This document shows, one piece after another, positions 15,786 through 24,196 of a DNA stretch of 64,000 bases. The notes beneath the pieces were generated by a model. The model saw nothing but the letters and a program-made list of their open reading frames with translations, did not search any database and was not told where the DNA came from. Numbering within the stretch: the stretch's first letter is position 1; the number at the start of each line of letters is the position of its first letter. A program made the translations under genes and the position numbers. Source of the DNA: Bacteroidia bacterium (GTDB taxonomy: Bacteria; Bacteroidota; Bacteroidia; J057); assembly GCA_030430205.1 (NCBI GenBank), contig JAUIGE010000029.1:23189-87188 (forward strand), given 5' to 3'.

Positions 15786-16604
15786 ATGGATAAAAAGCTG
15801 AGAATCCTTTATGTCACATCTGAGATTGATCCTTTCCTGAAGATCAGTTCGGCTGCTGACTTGATTCGGCTCCTGCCGCAGAAGCTCCAGGAGAAAGGGT
15901 ATGACATCCGCATCTTCATGCCAAAATTTGGGGTGATCAATGAAAGGCGCAACCGCTTACACGAAGTGGTCCGACTTTCGGGGATTAATATCCGGGTAGC
16001 AGGGGAGGAAAAACCATTGACCATCAAGGTCGCATCTATTCCGAATGCAAAGCTGCAGGTGTATTTTCTCGACAATGAAGATTATTTCAAAAGAAAATCT
16101 ATCCTGACGGACCCCAAGGATAATTCCTTTCACCTCGATAATGACGAACGTTCCATCTTTTTCTGCAAGGGCGTTATTGAAACGGTAAAAAAATTGGGCT
16201 GGCCCCCAGACATCATTCACTGTCATGACTGGATGACGTCATTTATTCCACTATATTTGCGCACCAATTACCAGGACGACCCCATGTTTAAACATACAAA
16301 GGTTGTCTATACGGTATACAACAATGGCTTTGAAAGTGAGTTTTCTAAAGACTTCCTCGACAAAGTTCGCCTCGATGGTATAGCTGAAGAACAGCTTAAC
16401 AATTATGCAGGGAACAATTACGTTGGGATGGTCAAAGGCGGAATAGCACTTTCTGACGTTGTGACTATGGGTCATCCCGAGGTGGACGCATCACTTGAAG
16501 AGTACATTGCGTCTACCCAAAAGAAAAAAATCTATATAGACGCAAATGACAAAGAATCTTATGTCGAGGAGTACCACCAGCTTTATGAAAATATCGCTGG
16601 CTAG
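15786..16604 (+). CDS. Glycogen/starch synthase N-terminal (GT5) domain protein
   Basis: A 272-residue protein equal to the N-terminal Rossmann domain of ADP-glucose glycogen synthases: ILYVTSEIDPFLKISSAADL (the KxGGL-type acceptor loop here reads KISSAADL), IRIFMPKFGVINERR, FFCKGVIETVKKL, PDIIHCHDW, VYTVYNNGF, KGGIALSDVVTMGHPE. The C-terminal GT-B half found in classical GlgA (about 480 aa) is absent. This shortened form is common in Bacteroidota and is usually annotated glycogen synthase. Because the glycine-rich KxGGL motif is altered and the donor domain is lacking, catalysis by this protein alone is doubtful. It overlaps the DUF4270 gene by 20 bp. Confidence 0.85.
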   Translation: MDKKLRILYVTSEIDPFLKISSAADLIRLLPQKLQEKGYDIRIFMPKFGVINERRNRLHEVVRLSGINIRVAGEEKPLTIKVASIPNAKLQVYFLDNEDYFKRKSILTDPKDNSFHLDNDERSIFFCKGVIETVKKLGWPPDIIHCHDWMTSFIPLYLRTNYQDDPMFKHTKVVYTVYNNGFESEFSKDFLDKVRLDGIAEEQLNNYAGNNYVGMVKGGIALSDVVTMGHPEVDASLEEYIASTQKKKIYIDANDKESYVEEYHQLYENIAG

Positions 16605-17928
16605 ACTTAAAAATAATTTTTCCTATAAAACATGGCTGTATCCGCTTTGCGCGGCTACAGCCATGCTTTTTGCAGCAAGCTGCAATCCCGTGCCCGGAGA
16701 AACCGGGCTGTCAGTCCTGCCTGACGATGACCTCATCGGCCTGAAATATACCGATACCCTCAGCGTAAAGCTGGAAAGTCAGATCCTGGACCATGTCCAG
16801 ACAGGAAGCGCGCCCTGGCAATTGCTGGGCAATTATTTTGACCCGGCCTTTGGCCGGATCAGCGCCCAGGCCTACACCCAATTGTTGATTCCCGGCTCCG
16901 AACTGGAGTTTGGGGAAGACCTGGAATTTGTAGGCCTTCGCCTGGACCTGGATATCCTGGGCGTTTATGGCAGCTTTACTTCTCCCATAAAGTTGGGTAT
17001 TTACGAATTAGATGAATCCATCCCTGACAATGATACCCTGCTGGTATCTGACCACCCGGCTTTGAGGACCACCGGCGATGAGCTCTCCGGCCGCTTTGAA
17101 ATTGACTTCAGCGAAGCCAATACTTTCTCTGATTTGCAGATTCCGCTTTCCAAAAGCCTGGGCGAAAAAATCCTTTTTGCCGACCCTGCTGATCTTTTTG
17201 ACAATGAGGCCTTTACCTCTTTTTTCAAAGGATTGGCCCTTCAGTCAGAAAATGTGGGCTTTGCTACCCGCGAGCCAGGTGCTATTTATAATATATTTCT
17301 CAACAGTGGCGCCAGCTCTATGACGCTTATTTATAAGCGAAAAGGAGATGATGGGGGGCGGGTAACTGACTCGCTGGAGTTTATTATTAGCAACAATGCC
17401 CGAAAATTTCATACCATCACACGCTCGAATGTGAGCGGATTGGTATTTGATGAATATGGTCTCAATCAGCCCGCAAATGGGCAAAAACTATATGAGTTTC
17501 TCCAGGCAGGCAGCCTGGTTCGTACATTTGTACAGGTGCCTTCTCTGAAGACATTGCCTCTCATGGGAGTCAACAGAGCGGAGCTCATGCTGAGGGTGGA
17601 CAATACTTTCTTTGGCAGTGCCAAACGCTATGCACCACCTGAGACCATTCTCTTTTTTCTCGCCAATGAAAACAAAGGCTTTTTGAAGGGGGATAATGGC
17701 CGAACCACTATTTTTGCCAGTGCAAACTACAACATTGACTCCGCTGCCTATATCCTCAATATGACGGCTCAGGCTCAACTGGTAATCAGTGAGCGGAGAG
17801 CCAATAATGGCTTTATCATCATGCCGGATGACTCATCCTATAGCCTGAACCGCGTTGTATTTGGCGGAGAGGACCATCCGCTGCTCAAACCGAGCTTTCG
17901 CCTGACTTACTCAGAGCTACCGAAATAA
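16585..17928 (+). CDS. DUF4270 family lipoprotein
   Basis: A 447-residue exported lipoprotein. The ATG at 16585 gives a basic N-terminus, a hydrophobic stretch (LYPLCAATAMLFAASC) and a lipobox cysteine. The body begins GLSVLPDDDLIGLKYTDTL, which is the DUF4270 opening, with beta-rich repeats LLGNYFDPAFGRISAQAYTQL and VGLRLDLDILGVYG. DUF4270 proteins sit at the Bacteroidota cell surface and have no settled function. It starts inside the preceding GT5 gene, so the two are almost certainly translated from one message. The frame can be extended upstream to 16546, but without a signal-like start. Confidence 0.88.
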   Translation: MKISLARLKNNFSYKTWLYPLCAATAMLFAASCNPVPGETGLSVLPDDDLIGLKYTDTLSVKLESQILDHVQTGSAPWQLLGNYFDPAFGRISAQAYTQLLIPGSELEFGEDLEFVGLRLDLDILGVYGSFTSPIKLGIYELDESIPDNDTLLVSDHPALRTTGDELSGRFEIDFSEANTFSDLQIPLSKSLGEKILFADPADLFDNEAFTSFFKGLALQSENVGFATREPGAIYNIFLNSGASSMTLIYKRKGDDGGRVTDSLEFIISNNARKFHTITRSNVSGLVFDEYGLNQPANGQKLYEFLQAGSLVRTFVQVPSLKTLPLMGVNRAELMLRVDNTFFGSAKRYAPPETILFFLANENKGFLKGDNGRTTIFASANYNIDSAAYILNMTAQAQLVISERRANNGFIIMPDDSSYSLNRVVFGGEDHPLLKPSFRLTYSELPK

Positions 17929-17990
17929 AAAAGGGCAAAAAAAATCGCTTGACTTTTTCGCCTAATCGGCGGATTATAGCTTATGATAGT

Positions 17991-18107
17991 AGGCAGGGCA
18001 CAGTGGGCAGTTTGCAGTTTTTGTGAATAGAACCACCGTCATCAACTGCCAACTGCCAACTGCCAACTGCATACTGCCAACTGCATACTGCCAACTGCAT
18101 ACTGCCA
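17991..18107. repeat. Facing heptamer arrays upstream of glmS
   Basis: A short array of four units (AGGCAGG, GCACAGT, GGGCAGT, TTGCAGT; 17991-18018) is ACTGNNN read on the minus strand. After 26 bp, nine plus-strand units follow (18045-18107): ACTGCCA three times, then ACTGCAT and ACTGCCA alternating three times. Both arms keep a 7-bp phase and are complementary, so a large cruciform or RNA hairpin is possible. The array ends 29 bp before the glmS ATG. Confidence 0.88.
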
Positions 18108-18136
18108 ACTTCTCTTACTGAAAACTTTAAATTATT

Positions 18137-19975
18137 ATGTGTGGAATTGTAGGATATATCGGATACCGAGAAGCCTTTCCCATCCTTATCAATGGTCTCA
18201 AAAGACTGGAGTACAGAGGCTATGACTCTGCCGGCATCGCCATGCTCAATGACGATTTTACCATTTACAAAAAGAAAGGCAAGGTCGCAGACCTCGAAAA
18301 CTTTATCAATGGAGCAGAATTGCATGGCAGCCTGGGCATGGGCCATACCCGCTGGGCGACACATGGCGCCCCCAATGATATCAACTCGCATCCGCATCAG
18401 TCTGCCTCCAATTCCTTTGTTATCATTCATAATGGGATCATTGAGAACTATGCCATTCTCAAAAAAGAATTGCTTGAAAAGGGTTATACCTTCAAAAGTG
18501 ATACAGATACGGAGGTATTGATTCAGCTGATTGAAGACATTTACAATCAAGATGATATCCCGGCTGAGGAGGCTGTAAGGAAAGCCCTGAAGCGTGTTAT
18601 TGGTGCTTTTGGCATAGTGGTCCTTTGCAAGCCTGAAAATGGCAAGATGATCGTTGCTCGTCGGAGCAGCCCCATCGCCATCGGTATAGGCGAAGGCGAA
18701 TACATCGTAGCATCTGATGCCACTCCCATCATTGAGTACACCAAAGATGTCATTTATCTCAATGATGACGAGATCGCCATTCTCACTACAGATTCCCACC
18801 GCATCATCAATATCAAAAATGAGGAGATCGAATCTCCTTTTATTGAGCGGGTAGAGATGGAAGTGGAGGCCCTGGAAAAAGGAGGCTATGAGCACTTTAT
18901 GCTGAAAGAAATCTTTGAGCAGCCGACTTCTATAGCTGATAGCATGCGTGGCCGCATCGATCCTCAAACCAATACCGTTTGGTTGGGAGGCCTGGTAGAT
19001 GTGCGCGATCAATTGGAGCGCGCGCGCAGGTTTATCATCGTTGCTTGTGGTACAAGCTGGCATGCAGGTCTGGTGGCTGAATATCTATTCGAAGAATATG
19101 CACGCATTCCGGTAGAGGTAGAGTATGCATCTGAATTTCGATACCGCAATCCCATCATCAAGAAAGATGATGTGATCATCGCCATCTCTCAAAGCGGCGA
19201 GACCGCCGATACGCTGGCGGCAATAAAAATTGCGAAACAGGAAGGAGCCCTCGTTTTGGGCGTCTGTAATGTGGTCGGTTCGAGCATCGCACGAGAGACA
19301 CATGCAGGGGTATATACCCATGCGGGGCCGGAGATAGGCGTGGCTTCTACCAAAGCATTCACTGCGCAGGTGACAGCCCTTACGCTGATGGCGATCTATG
19401 TCTCTGAATTGAAGGACAGCGTCATCCGCCACAAGGCAAGAGAGGTGACAGATGGGCTGCTGCAAATCCCCAGCAAAGTCCGGAAAATCATTTCTCAAAA
19501 CGAAAAAATCATCGAGATTGCTTCCCTCTTCAAGGATGCTTCCAACTTCCTCTACCTGGGTAGAGGCTACCATTTTCCGGTAGCATTGGAAGGCGCTTTG
19601 AAGCTCAAGGAGATTTCTTATATCCATGCCGAGGGCTATCCTGCAGCTGAGATGAAACATGGGCCTATCGCTTTGATAGATGAAAATATGCCTGTCGTTT
19701 TTATCGCTACCCAGGATGAGTCTTATGAAAAAGTAGTGAGCAATATCGAAGAAGTGGTAGCGAGAAAAGGCCGGGTGATAGCTGTGGTCACTGAAGGTGA
19801 TCAAACCATCCCCGATCTGGCGGAGTTTGTGATCGAAATTCCCCAGGCAGCTCCTGCCTTGCAGCCATTGCTTTCGGTAATTCCGCTACAATTGCTATCT
19901 TACCACATCGCAGTGATGCGAGGGTGCAACGTGGACCAACCACGAAACCTCGCCAAGTCTGTGACGGTAGAATAG
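18137..19975 (+). CDS. glmS: Glutamine--fructose-6-phosphate aminotransferase (isomerizing)
   Basis: Makes glucosamine 6-phosphate from fructose 6-phosphate and glutamine, the entry to peptidoglycan and LPS amino sugars. At 612 aa it is full length. The N-terminal class II glutaminase domain starts MCGIVGYIG with catalytic Cys2 after Met removal, followed by RLEYRGYDSAG, GHTRWATHGAPNDINSHPH and HNGIIENY. Two SIS domains follow (ACGTSWHAGL, SQSGETADTLAA, GRGYHFPVALEGALKLKE), and the C-terminus ends PRNLAKSVTVE. The downstream dehydrogenase begins 23 bp after the stop and may be co-transcribed. I looked for a glmS-type ribozyme in the leader and saw none; the leader is occupied by heptamer arrays. 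Confidence 0.98.
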   Translation: MCGIVGYIGYREAFPILINGLKRLEYRGYDSAGIAMLNDDFTIYKKKGKVADLENFINGAELHGSLGMGHTRWATHGAPNDINSHPHQSASNSFVIIHNGIIENYAILKKELLEKGYTFKSDTDTEVLIQLIEDIYNQDDIPAEEAVRKALKRVIGAFGIVVLCKPENGKMIVARRSSPIAIGIGEGEYIVASDATPIIEYTKDVIYLNDDEIAILTTDSHRIINIKNEEIESPFIERVEMEVEALEKGGYEHFMLKEIFEQPTSIADSMRGRIDPQTNTVWLGGLVDVRDQLERARRFIIVACGTSWHAGLVAEYLFEEYARIPVEVEYASEFRYRNPIIKKDDVIIAISQSGETADTLAAIKIAKQEGALVLGVCNVVGSSIARETHAGVYTHAGPEIGVASTKAFTAQVTALTLMAIYVSELKDSVIRHKAREVTDGLLQIPSKVRKIISQNEKIIEIASLFKDASNFLYLGRGYHFPVALEGALKLKEISYIHAEGYPAAEMKHGPIALIDENMPVVFIATQDESYEKVVSNIEEVVARKGRVIAVVTEGDQTIPDLAEFVIEIPQAAPALQPLLSVIPLQLLSYHIAVMRGCNVDQPRNLAKSVTVE

Positions 19976-19998
19976 CCACCAGAGAAAAAACATAGACG

Positions 19999-20955
19999 AT
20001 GCCACGTAACAAAGAGGGAAAAACCCTTGTCATCGGTGCATTAGGCCAGATAGGCCAGGATTTATTGGATGCACTTTACACAAAATACGGAGTCGATCAG
20101 GTCGTAGCAGCTGATATCCGACATCCACAAACCCCAACGGCCGGTCCATTTCGCGTTCTTGACGTGATGGACCGGTCGGCGCTTTTTCGCCTGATAGAAG
20201 AGGAGGACATCCGCAGGCTGTATAACCTCGCGGCCATCCTCTCGGCCAGAGGCGAGCAAAATCCAGCCCTGGCCTGGGACCTCAATATGGTCGGGCTGCT
20301 CAACAGCCTGGAAGCAGCGCGGGAAACCCAATTGGAGCAAATTTTCTGGCCCAGCTCTATCGCTGTATTTGGCCCACACTCACCCCGCGCCAATACCCCG
20401 CAGTATTGCACCATGGACCCCAATACTGTCTATGGGATCAGCAAACTTGCCGGCGAGCGCTGGTGCGAGTATTATGCGGAGAAGTACGGCGTAGATGTAC
20501 GCTCGATCCGCTATCCCGGCCTCATCAGCTACAAAGCTGCTCCCGGTGGAGGCACCACCGATTATGCAGTGGCCATTTTCCATGAAGCCCTCAAACATGG
20601 CCAATATACCTCCTTTCTCTGCAAGGGAACCTATCTGCCCATGATGTATATGCCGGATGCCATCCGCGCTACTTTACAACTCATGGACGCTCCCAAAGAA
20701 AGCATCAAGATCCGCTCTTCCTACAACCTGGGAGGCATCAGCTTCGCGCCGGAAGAGTTGGCGGCCGAGATCAAAAAACATATCCCGCACTTTAGGTGCA
20801 GCTATGAGTCGGATTTCCGACAGAAAATAGCCGATAGCTGGCCGGGAAGCATAGACGATAGCCACGCCCAGAAAGACTGGGGCTGGGAAATTGAATATGA
20901 TATGGCGGCCATGACGGCGGATATGCTGGCGCATTTGGAGGGGGTGACGGCTTGA
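19999..20955 (+). CDS. tdh: NAD-dependent L-threonine 3-dehydrogenase-like SDR epimerase family protein
   Basis: An extended short-chain dehydrogenase/epimerase of 318 aa. The Rossmann motif is GALGQIGQDL, the catalytic Ser region WPSSIAVFGPHSP, and the YGISK motif provides the Tyr/Lys pair. Segments RYPGLISYKAAPGGGTTDYA, LPMMYMPDAIRATL and YNLGGISFAPEELAAEI match the SDR-type threonine 3-dehydrogenases. These oxidise L-threonine to 2-amino-3-ketobutyrate, which a CoA ligase not present here would split to glycine and acetyl-CoA. The threonine aldolase at 1495 is an alternative route. The stop is followed after one base by a GTTTYGG heptamer array. Confidence 0.9.
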   Translation: MPRNKEGKTLVIGALGQIGQDLLDALYTKYGVDQVVAADIRHPQTPTAGPFRVLDVMDRSALFRLIEEEDIRRLYNLAAILSARGEQNPALAWDLNMVGLLNSLEAARETQLEQIFWPSSIAVFGPHSPRANTPQYCTMDPNTVYGISKLAGERWCEYYAEKYGVDVRSIRYPGLISYKAAPGGGTTDYAVAIFHEALKHGQYTSFLCKGTYLPMMYMPDAIRATLQLMDAPKESIKIRSSYNLGGISFAPEELAAEIKKHIPHFRCSYESDFRQKIADSWPGSIDDSHAQKDWGWEIEYDMAAMTADMLAHLEGVTA

Positions 20956-20956
20956 T

Positions 20957-21033
20957 GTTTTGGGTTTCGGGTTTTGGGTTTTGGGTTTCGGGTTTTGGGT
21001 TTCGCGTTTTGGGTTTTGGGTTTTGGGTTTCTT
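20957..21033. repeat. Heptamer array GTTTYGG x11 after the threonine dehydrogenase stop
   Basis: Eleven 7-bp units in register: GTTTTGG and GTTTCGG intermixed, one GTTTCGC, and a final GTTTCTT. It starts one base after the TGA at 20953-20955. The same word occurs on the opposite strand at 2584-2632 and on this strand at 36110-36151. The array ends 30 bp before the next ATG. Confidence 0.88.
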
Positions 21034-21063
21034 GTTGTTAGAGATAAATAAGTTAACATTCTG

Positions 21064-21969
21064 ATGAAAAAGCATTTTTTCCTTACCCTAATTAGCTTCT
21101 TCTTTTGTTCCTTATTATGGGCACAAAACTATCGGGAAGCCTTTCTCAAACACCTAAAAGCTGAAGATTCTACTGCACAGATAGAATTGCTGGTAAAATG
21201 GGAGCAAGCACAACCCGATGATCCAGAGCTCTTTGTGAGCTATTTTAACCACTATTTTATGCAAGGTCGGGAAGAGGTTCTTTCTCTCAATGCTGGAATT
21301 CCCAGCGGAGAAAGCTTGCAGCTTCAGGATTCGAGCGGTAAGGTGGTAGGCTTTATGGGCAGCAGGATTTTATATGACTATAAGGCGATAGAAAAAGGCA
21401 TCTCATACATTAACCAGGGCATCTCCAAATATCCCTCCCGGCTCGATATGCGATTTGGCAAAATTTATGTCTATGGGCAGATGGAAGATTGGGAATCTTT
21501 CACTCAGGAAATCCTGAAGACGATTTCCTATTCAAATGAAATCGGCAACCAATGGACCTGGTCCAATGGAGAAACTGTGGAGGATGGCGAAGCCTTCTTT
21601 TTATCCAATATACAAAGCTACCAACATCAACTATTTGCCACAGAGGAAGATTCGCTCCTCAGCAATATGAGGCGTATCGCCGAACAGAGCTTGATTTTTT
21701 ATCCCAATGATGTTCCCAGCCTTTCCAACCTATCGATCACCTATCTCCTGACGGAGAAGTACGACGAAGCCCTGGAGCCTTTGTTCAAAGCCCAAAAAAT
21801 AGATCCCAGGGATGGTATTGTCCTAAACAATATCGCCCGGGCCTATGTGCTGAAAGGCGATAAGAAAAAGGCATTGAAATATTATAAAAAAGTGATAAAG
21901 TATGGAGATGAGGATGGGCAGGCTTATGCGGAGAAACAGATTGCGCGCCTGAAGGAGGATAAAAAATAA
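21064..21969 (+). CDS. Secreted tetratricopeptide-repeat protein
   Basis: A 301-residue protein with a Sec signal peptide (MKKHFFLTLISFFFCSLLWA, cleavage near AQN). The mature part is helical. At the C-terminus two TPR units are clear: PSLSNLSITYLLTEKYDEALEPLFKAQKIDP and GIVLNNIARAYVLKGDKKKALKYYKKVIKYG. An earlier helical part is less regular. TPRs mediate protein contacts; no enzyme motif is visible. It is probably periplasmic. It stands alone and converges on the serine hydrolase gene with a 45-bp gap. Confidence 0.8.
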   Translation: MKKHFFLTLISFFFCSLLWAQNYREAFLKHLKAEDSTAQIELLVKWEQAQPDDPELFVSYFNHYFMQGREEVLSLNAGIPSGESLQLQDSSGKVVGFMGSRILYDYKAIEKGISYINQGISKYPSRLDMRFGKIYVYGQMEDWESFTQEILKTISYSNEIGNQWTWSNGETVEDGEAFFLSNIQSYQHQLFATEEDSLLSNMRRIAEQSLIFYPNDVPSLSNLSITYLLTEKYDEALEPLFKAQKIDPRDGIVLNNIARAYVLKGDKKKALKYYKKVIKYGDEDGQAYAEKQIARLKEDKK

Positions 21970-22014
21970 ACATACCCAGGCTGCCTGAATATTTTATGGT
22001 GGCAAGCTTTTTTT

Positions 22015-23298
22015 CTACCAGGCCTCCTCATAGGCATTGCAAATGATGCGGAACAGGGTATTGGAATTGGCTCCACTATAGCCTGGGATGTTGCTGTTCA
22101 CCATCATATCGACGTAGATGCCATCAGGTAAAATCGCAAATGCGCCATGTACCTGCTTCCCATCCGATGCACCTAAATCGCCTCCGTGGCTAAAAGCCCT
22201 GCCGCGCGTGGTATTGCGTTCCGTGGTAAATCCCTGTTTCCAGCCTAAAGTGGGATGATCCATCATGATTATGCGGTTTTCGGGGCTGAGGATCTCGTCA
22301 TTTTCCCACATTCCCATGATTATTTTGACAATATCCGCGGCACGCATAAACCAACCTCCGCCCCCTCCATGACTTGTCCAATCGGTTTCAAATGCAGAAC
22401 CAGCCTCATTGCCTGAGCTAAAATAATGAAGGGTCTTCACATCACCTCCAGGAGCCTTTTGCTCTGCATCAATGACACCTACCGGCTCAAAAACCCGTGT
22501 TTTCATATACTTTTCATAGTATTTTTTACTCAGGGCGTCTGTGATGGCGGGCGCGGTCTTTAACTCATTGTCAGCATCAGGAAGCTGTTTCCACAGGGCA
22601 GGGATGATGATTCTCATGATGGCAAGATCAGCATTTAGGTATCGGTATTTATTGTTGTCTGGATTGTCATCCACCACCAGGCTGTCTACGGCGGCAGAGG
22701 TAAAACTAAGCTTCAGACCCGCAAAATTCGTTGTGCTTTTTCCATCACTGTTGGTTCCCGGTACGGCAGTCCTGTGGCCTAAGCAATGACGAAAACTGAG
22801 TTTTTTCACATAAGCAGGCAAAGCCCAATCTGTGGGTAAATAAGGCCAGATCAAATCATCCACTGTTAAGTTATTTGCCGTGAGCAACTGCAACAAGGCG
22901 GCCGTTGTGAAGGACTTGGTCTGACTGGCAATATTAAAAATATTGCAATCACTCATAAAGTAGATACAATCGATCTTTTTTCTGGCGAAACCACCGCTTG
23001 CAGTACCAATAATGCCTCCCTTGTAGCCTACTGCGATCTGGTAACCAACCGCAGATGAGATCGAATCCTCGAGTGCCAGAATAAATTTTTGCTTATCAAA
23101 AACAGATCCTGAAGGCCCCATGGGCGTTTCGCCTGAATAGGTAAGCGGGCAATCGGCGGTGGGCTCTTCTTCGCCATTGCCAGAGCCCAGGTTATTCCGT
23201 TCACACTGGCTTAAGCCTTCTTTACATCCCTGAGAAAAGAGAAAACTGAAAAGGGCCAATGCCAGGAGCAAATGATGAAAAGTTTTTAGTTGGATCAT
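22015..23298 (-). CDS. Beta-lactamase-fold serine hydrolase lipoprotein
   Basis: A 427-residue member of the class C beta-lactamase/D-Ala-D-Ala carboxypeptidase-like family, exported as a lipoprotein (lipobox LFSQGC, Cys25). The nucleophile motif SQTK (S125-K128) lies in FNIASQTKSFTTAALLQL, the Tyr motif in YRYLNADLAIM, and the third motif appears as SHGGDLG in place of KTG. Family members are esterases, peptidases or penicillin-binding enzymes; a resistance role should not be assumed. It has cysteine-rich segments near 32-50 and 111-118 that could form disulfides. It is single, followed downstream on the same strand by nothing obvious. Confidence 0.88.
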   Translation of the reverse strand: MIQLKTFHHLLLALALFSFLFSQGCKEGLSQCERNNLGSGNGEEEPTADCPLTYSGETPMGPSGSVFDKQKFILALEDSISSAVGYQIAVGYKGGIIGTASGGFARKKIDCIYFMSDCNIFNIASQTKSFTTAALLQLLTANNLTVDDLIWPYLPTDWALPAYVKKLSFRHCLGHRTAVPGTNSDGKSTTNFAGLKLSFTSAAVDSLVVDDNPDNNKYRYLNADLAIMRIIIPALWKQLPDADNELKTAPAITDALSKKYYEKYMKTRVFEPVGVIDAEQKAPGGDVKTLHYFSSGNEAGSAFETDWTSHGGGGGWFMRAADIVKIIMGMWENDEILSPENRIIMMDHPTLGWKQGFTTERNTTRGRAFSHGGDLGASDGKQVHGAFAILPDGIYVDMMVNSNIPGYSGANSNTLFRIICNAYEEAW

Positions 23299-23369
23299 TA
23301 GTTGATGATTGTTTAGGATTCTTTGGCCCTTGTATTCGCAAGTCCTTTCCTAAACCTTAACAACTTTTT

Positions 23370-24086
23370 TTAAAGAAGTGGATTCTTCGCCTTCGTAGCG
23401 CGAAAAGCCTTCAGATAATAGGGCTCAAAGCCCACCAAATCCGCGAAGTCCTTCGCCTGAAACCTGCGCCAAAGCGCAGGCCCCATATTGGCGGCGGAGG
23501 AAAGCTCCTCCGGTAGCAGGATCGCATTCGGCGATGCCGAAAGGATCTCCGAGCATTTGGCTACGCCATCCCCCACAAAGATCACTTTGTGATCTGCCAG
23601 CAAGTCAGCAAAAGCCTCATCTTCGATGATTTTCGCCTCTATTTCCGTTTCCGCATGCATCTGCGCATCATACTGCTGGCAGTAGACCTCCATGCGGCGC
23701 GCATCGAGCATGCTGATGATTTTGGCGTCGAGTTGATGGGCGAGTCCCTGGACTTTCCAGGCGATGCCTTCCAGGCTGGGAAGCGCCATCAGCGGCTTAT
23801 CCAGCGCCATGCAGAGACCTTTGGCGGTGGAGGTACCTACCCGCAGACCGGTATAGGAGCCGGGCCCATCGGCCACAGCGATCGCCGCCAGCGATTTCAT
23901 TTCCACTTCAAGATCCTCCAGCAAAGCCTGGATCATGGTCGTGAGTAAACGCGCATGCGACTTCGCCCGGCGATATTCTATCTGCCCCAGCAATGCATCT
24001 TTTGAAAAAAGCGCCACTGAGCCCAATGGGGTGGCTGTATCCATTGCAAGGATAAAGGGTCCTGTATGTTCGATTGTTTTTGCCAT
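23370..24086 (-). CDS. tsaB: tRNA threonylcarbamoyladenosine biosynthesis protein TsaB
   Basis: The scaffold partner of TsaD in making t6A37 in ANN-decoding tRNAs. 238 aa. An ASKHA-type fold with ILAMDTATPLGSVALF at the N-terminus, HARLLTTMIQALLED, AIAVADGPGSYTGLRVGTSTAKGL and the C-terminal VGFEPYYLKAF, all usual for TsaB. The ATG at 24086 is chosen; the frame opens two codons earlier with TTG. A TAAATTTG -7 box lies 11 bp upstream (24097-24104), while the -33 position falls inside the palindrome at 24118-24176. Confidence 0.95.
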   Translation of the reverse strand: MAKTIEHTGPFILAMDTATPLGSVALFSKDALLGQIEYRRAKSHARLLTTMIQALLEDLEVEMKSLAAIAVADGPGSYTGLRVGTSTAKGLCMALDKPLMALPSLEGIAWKVQGLAHQLDAKIISMLDARRMEVYCQQYDAQMHAETEIEAKIIEDEAFADLLADHKVIFVGDGVAKCSEILSASPNAILLPEELSSAANMGPALWRRFQAKDFADLVGFEPYYLKAFRATKAKNPLL

Positions 24087-24117
24087 ATCCAAAAGTCAAA
24101 TTTAGCGTATATTCGCG

Positions 24118-24176
24118 CTAATCCTGTCTTAGCTTTACTAAACCTCTAAGGTTTAGTAAAGCTAAGACAGGATTAG
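24118..24176. repeat. Perfect 28-bp inverted repeat with 3-base loop
   Basis: The left arm (24118-24145) begins CTAATCCTGTCTTAGC and ends TAAACCT. The right arm (24149-24176) is its exact complement, with loop CTA. The palindrome occupies most of the divergent promoter region between tsaB and the NFACT gene and ends 20 bp before the ATG at 24197. There is no T-run. It may be a REP-type mobile hairpin or a binding site. Confidence 0.92.
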
Positions 24177-24196
24177 AAAAATCCCCAAAATAACCC

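Noticed and set aside
18001..18136. glmS ribozyme or riboswitch in the glmS leader
   Set aside because: The leader is almost entirely heptamer array; no ribozyme core motif is seen.
17981..19063. 360-codon minus-strand frame opposite glmS
   Set aside because: It is antisense to an unambiguous glmS, starts within it and ends in heptamer repeats that give a repetitive SWQLAV peptide; composition is not protein-like.
22015..23298. Antibiotic-resistance beta-lactamase
   Set aside because: The SxTK and YxN motifs show only the broad serine hydrolase family; lipoprotein form and third motif do not support a resistance call.
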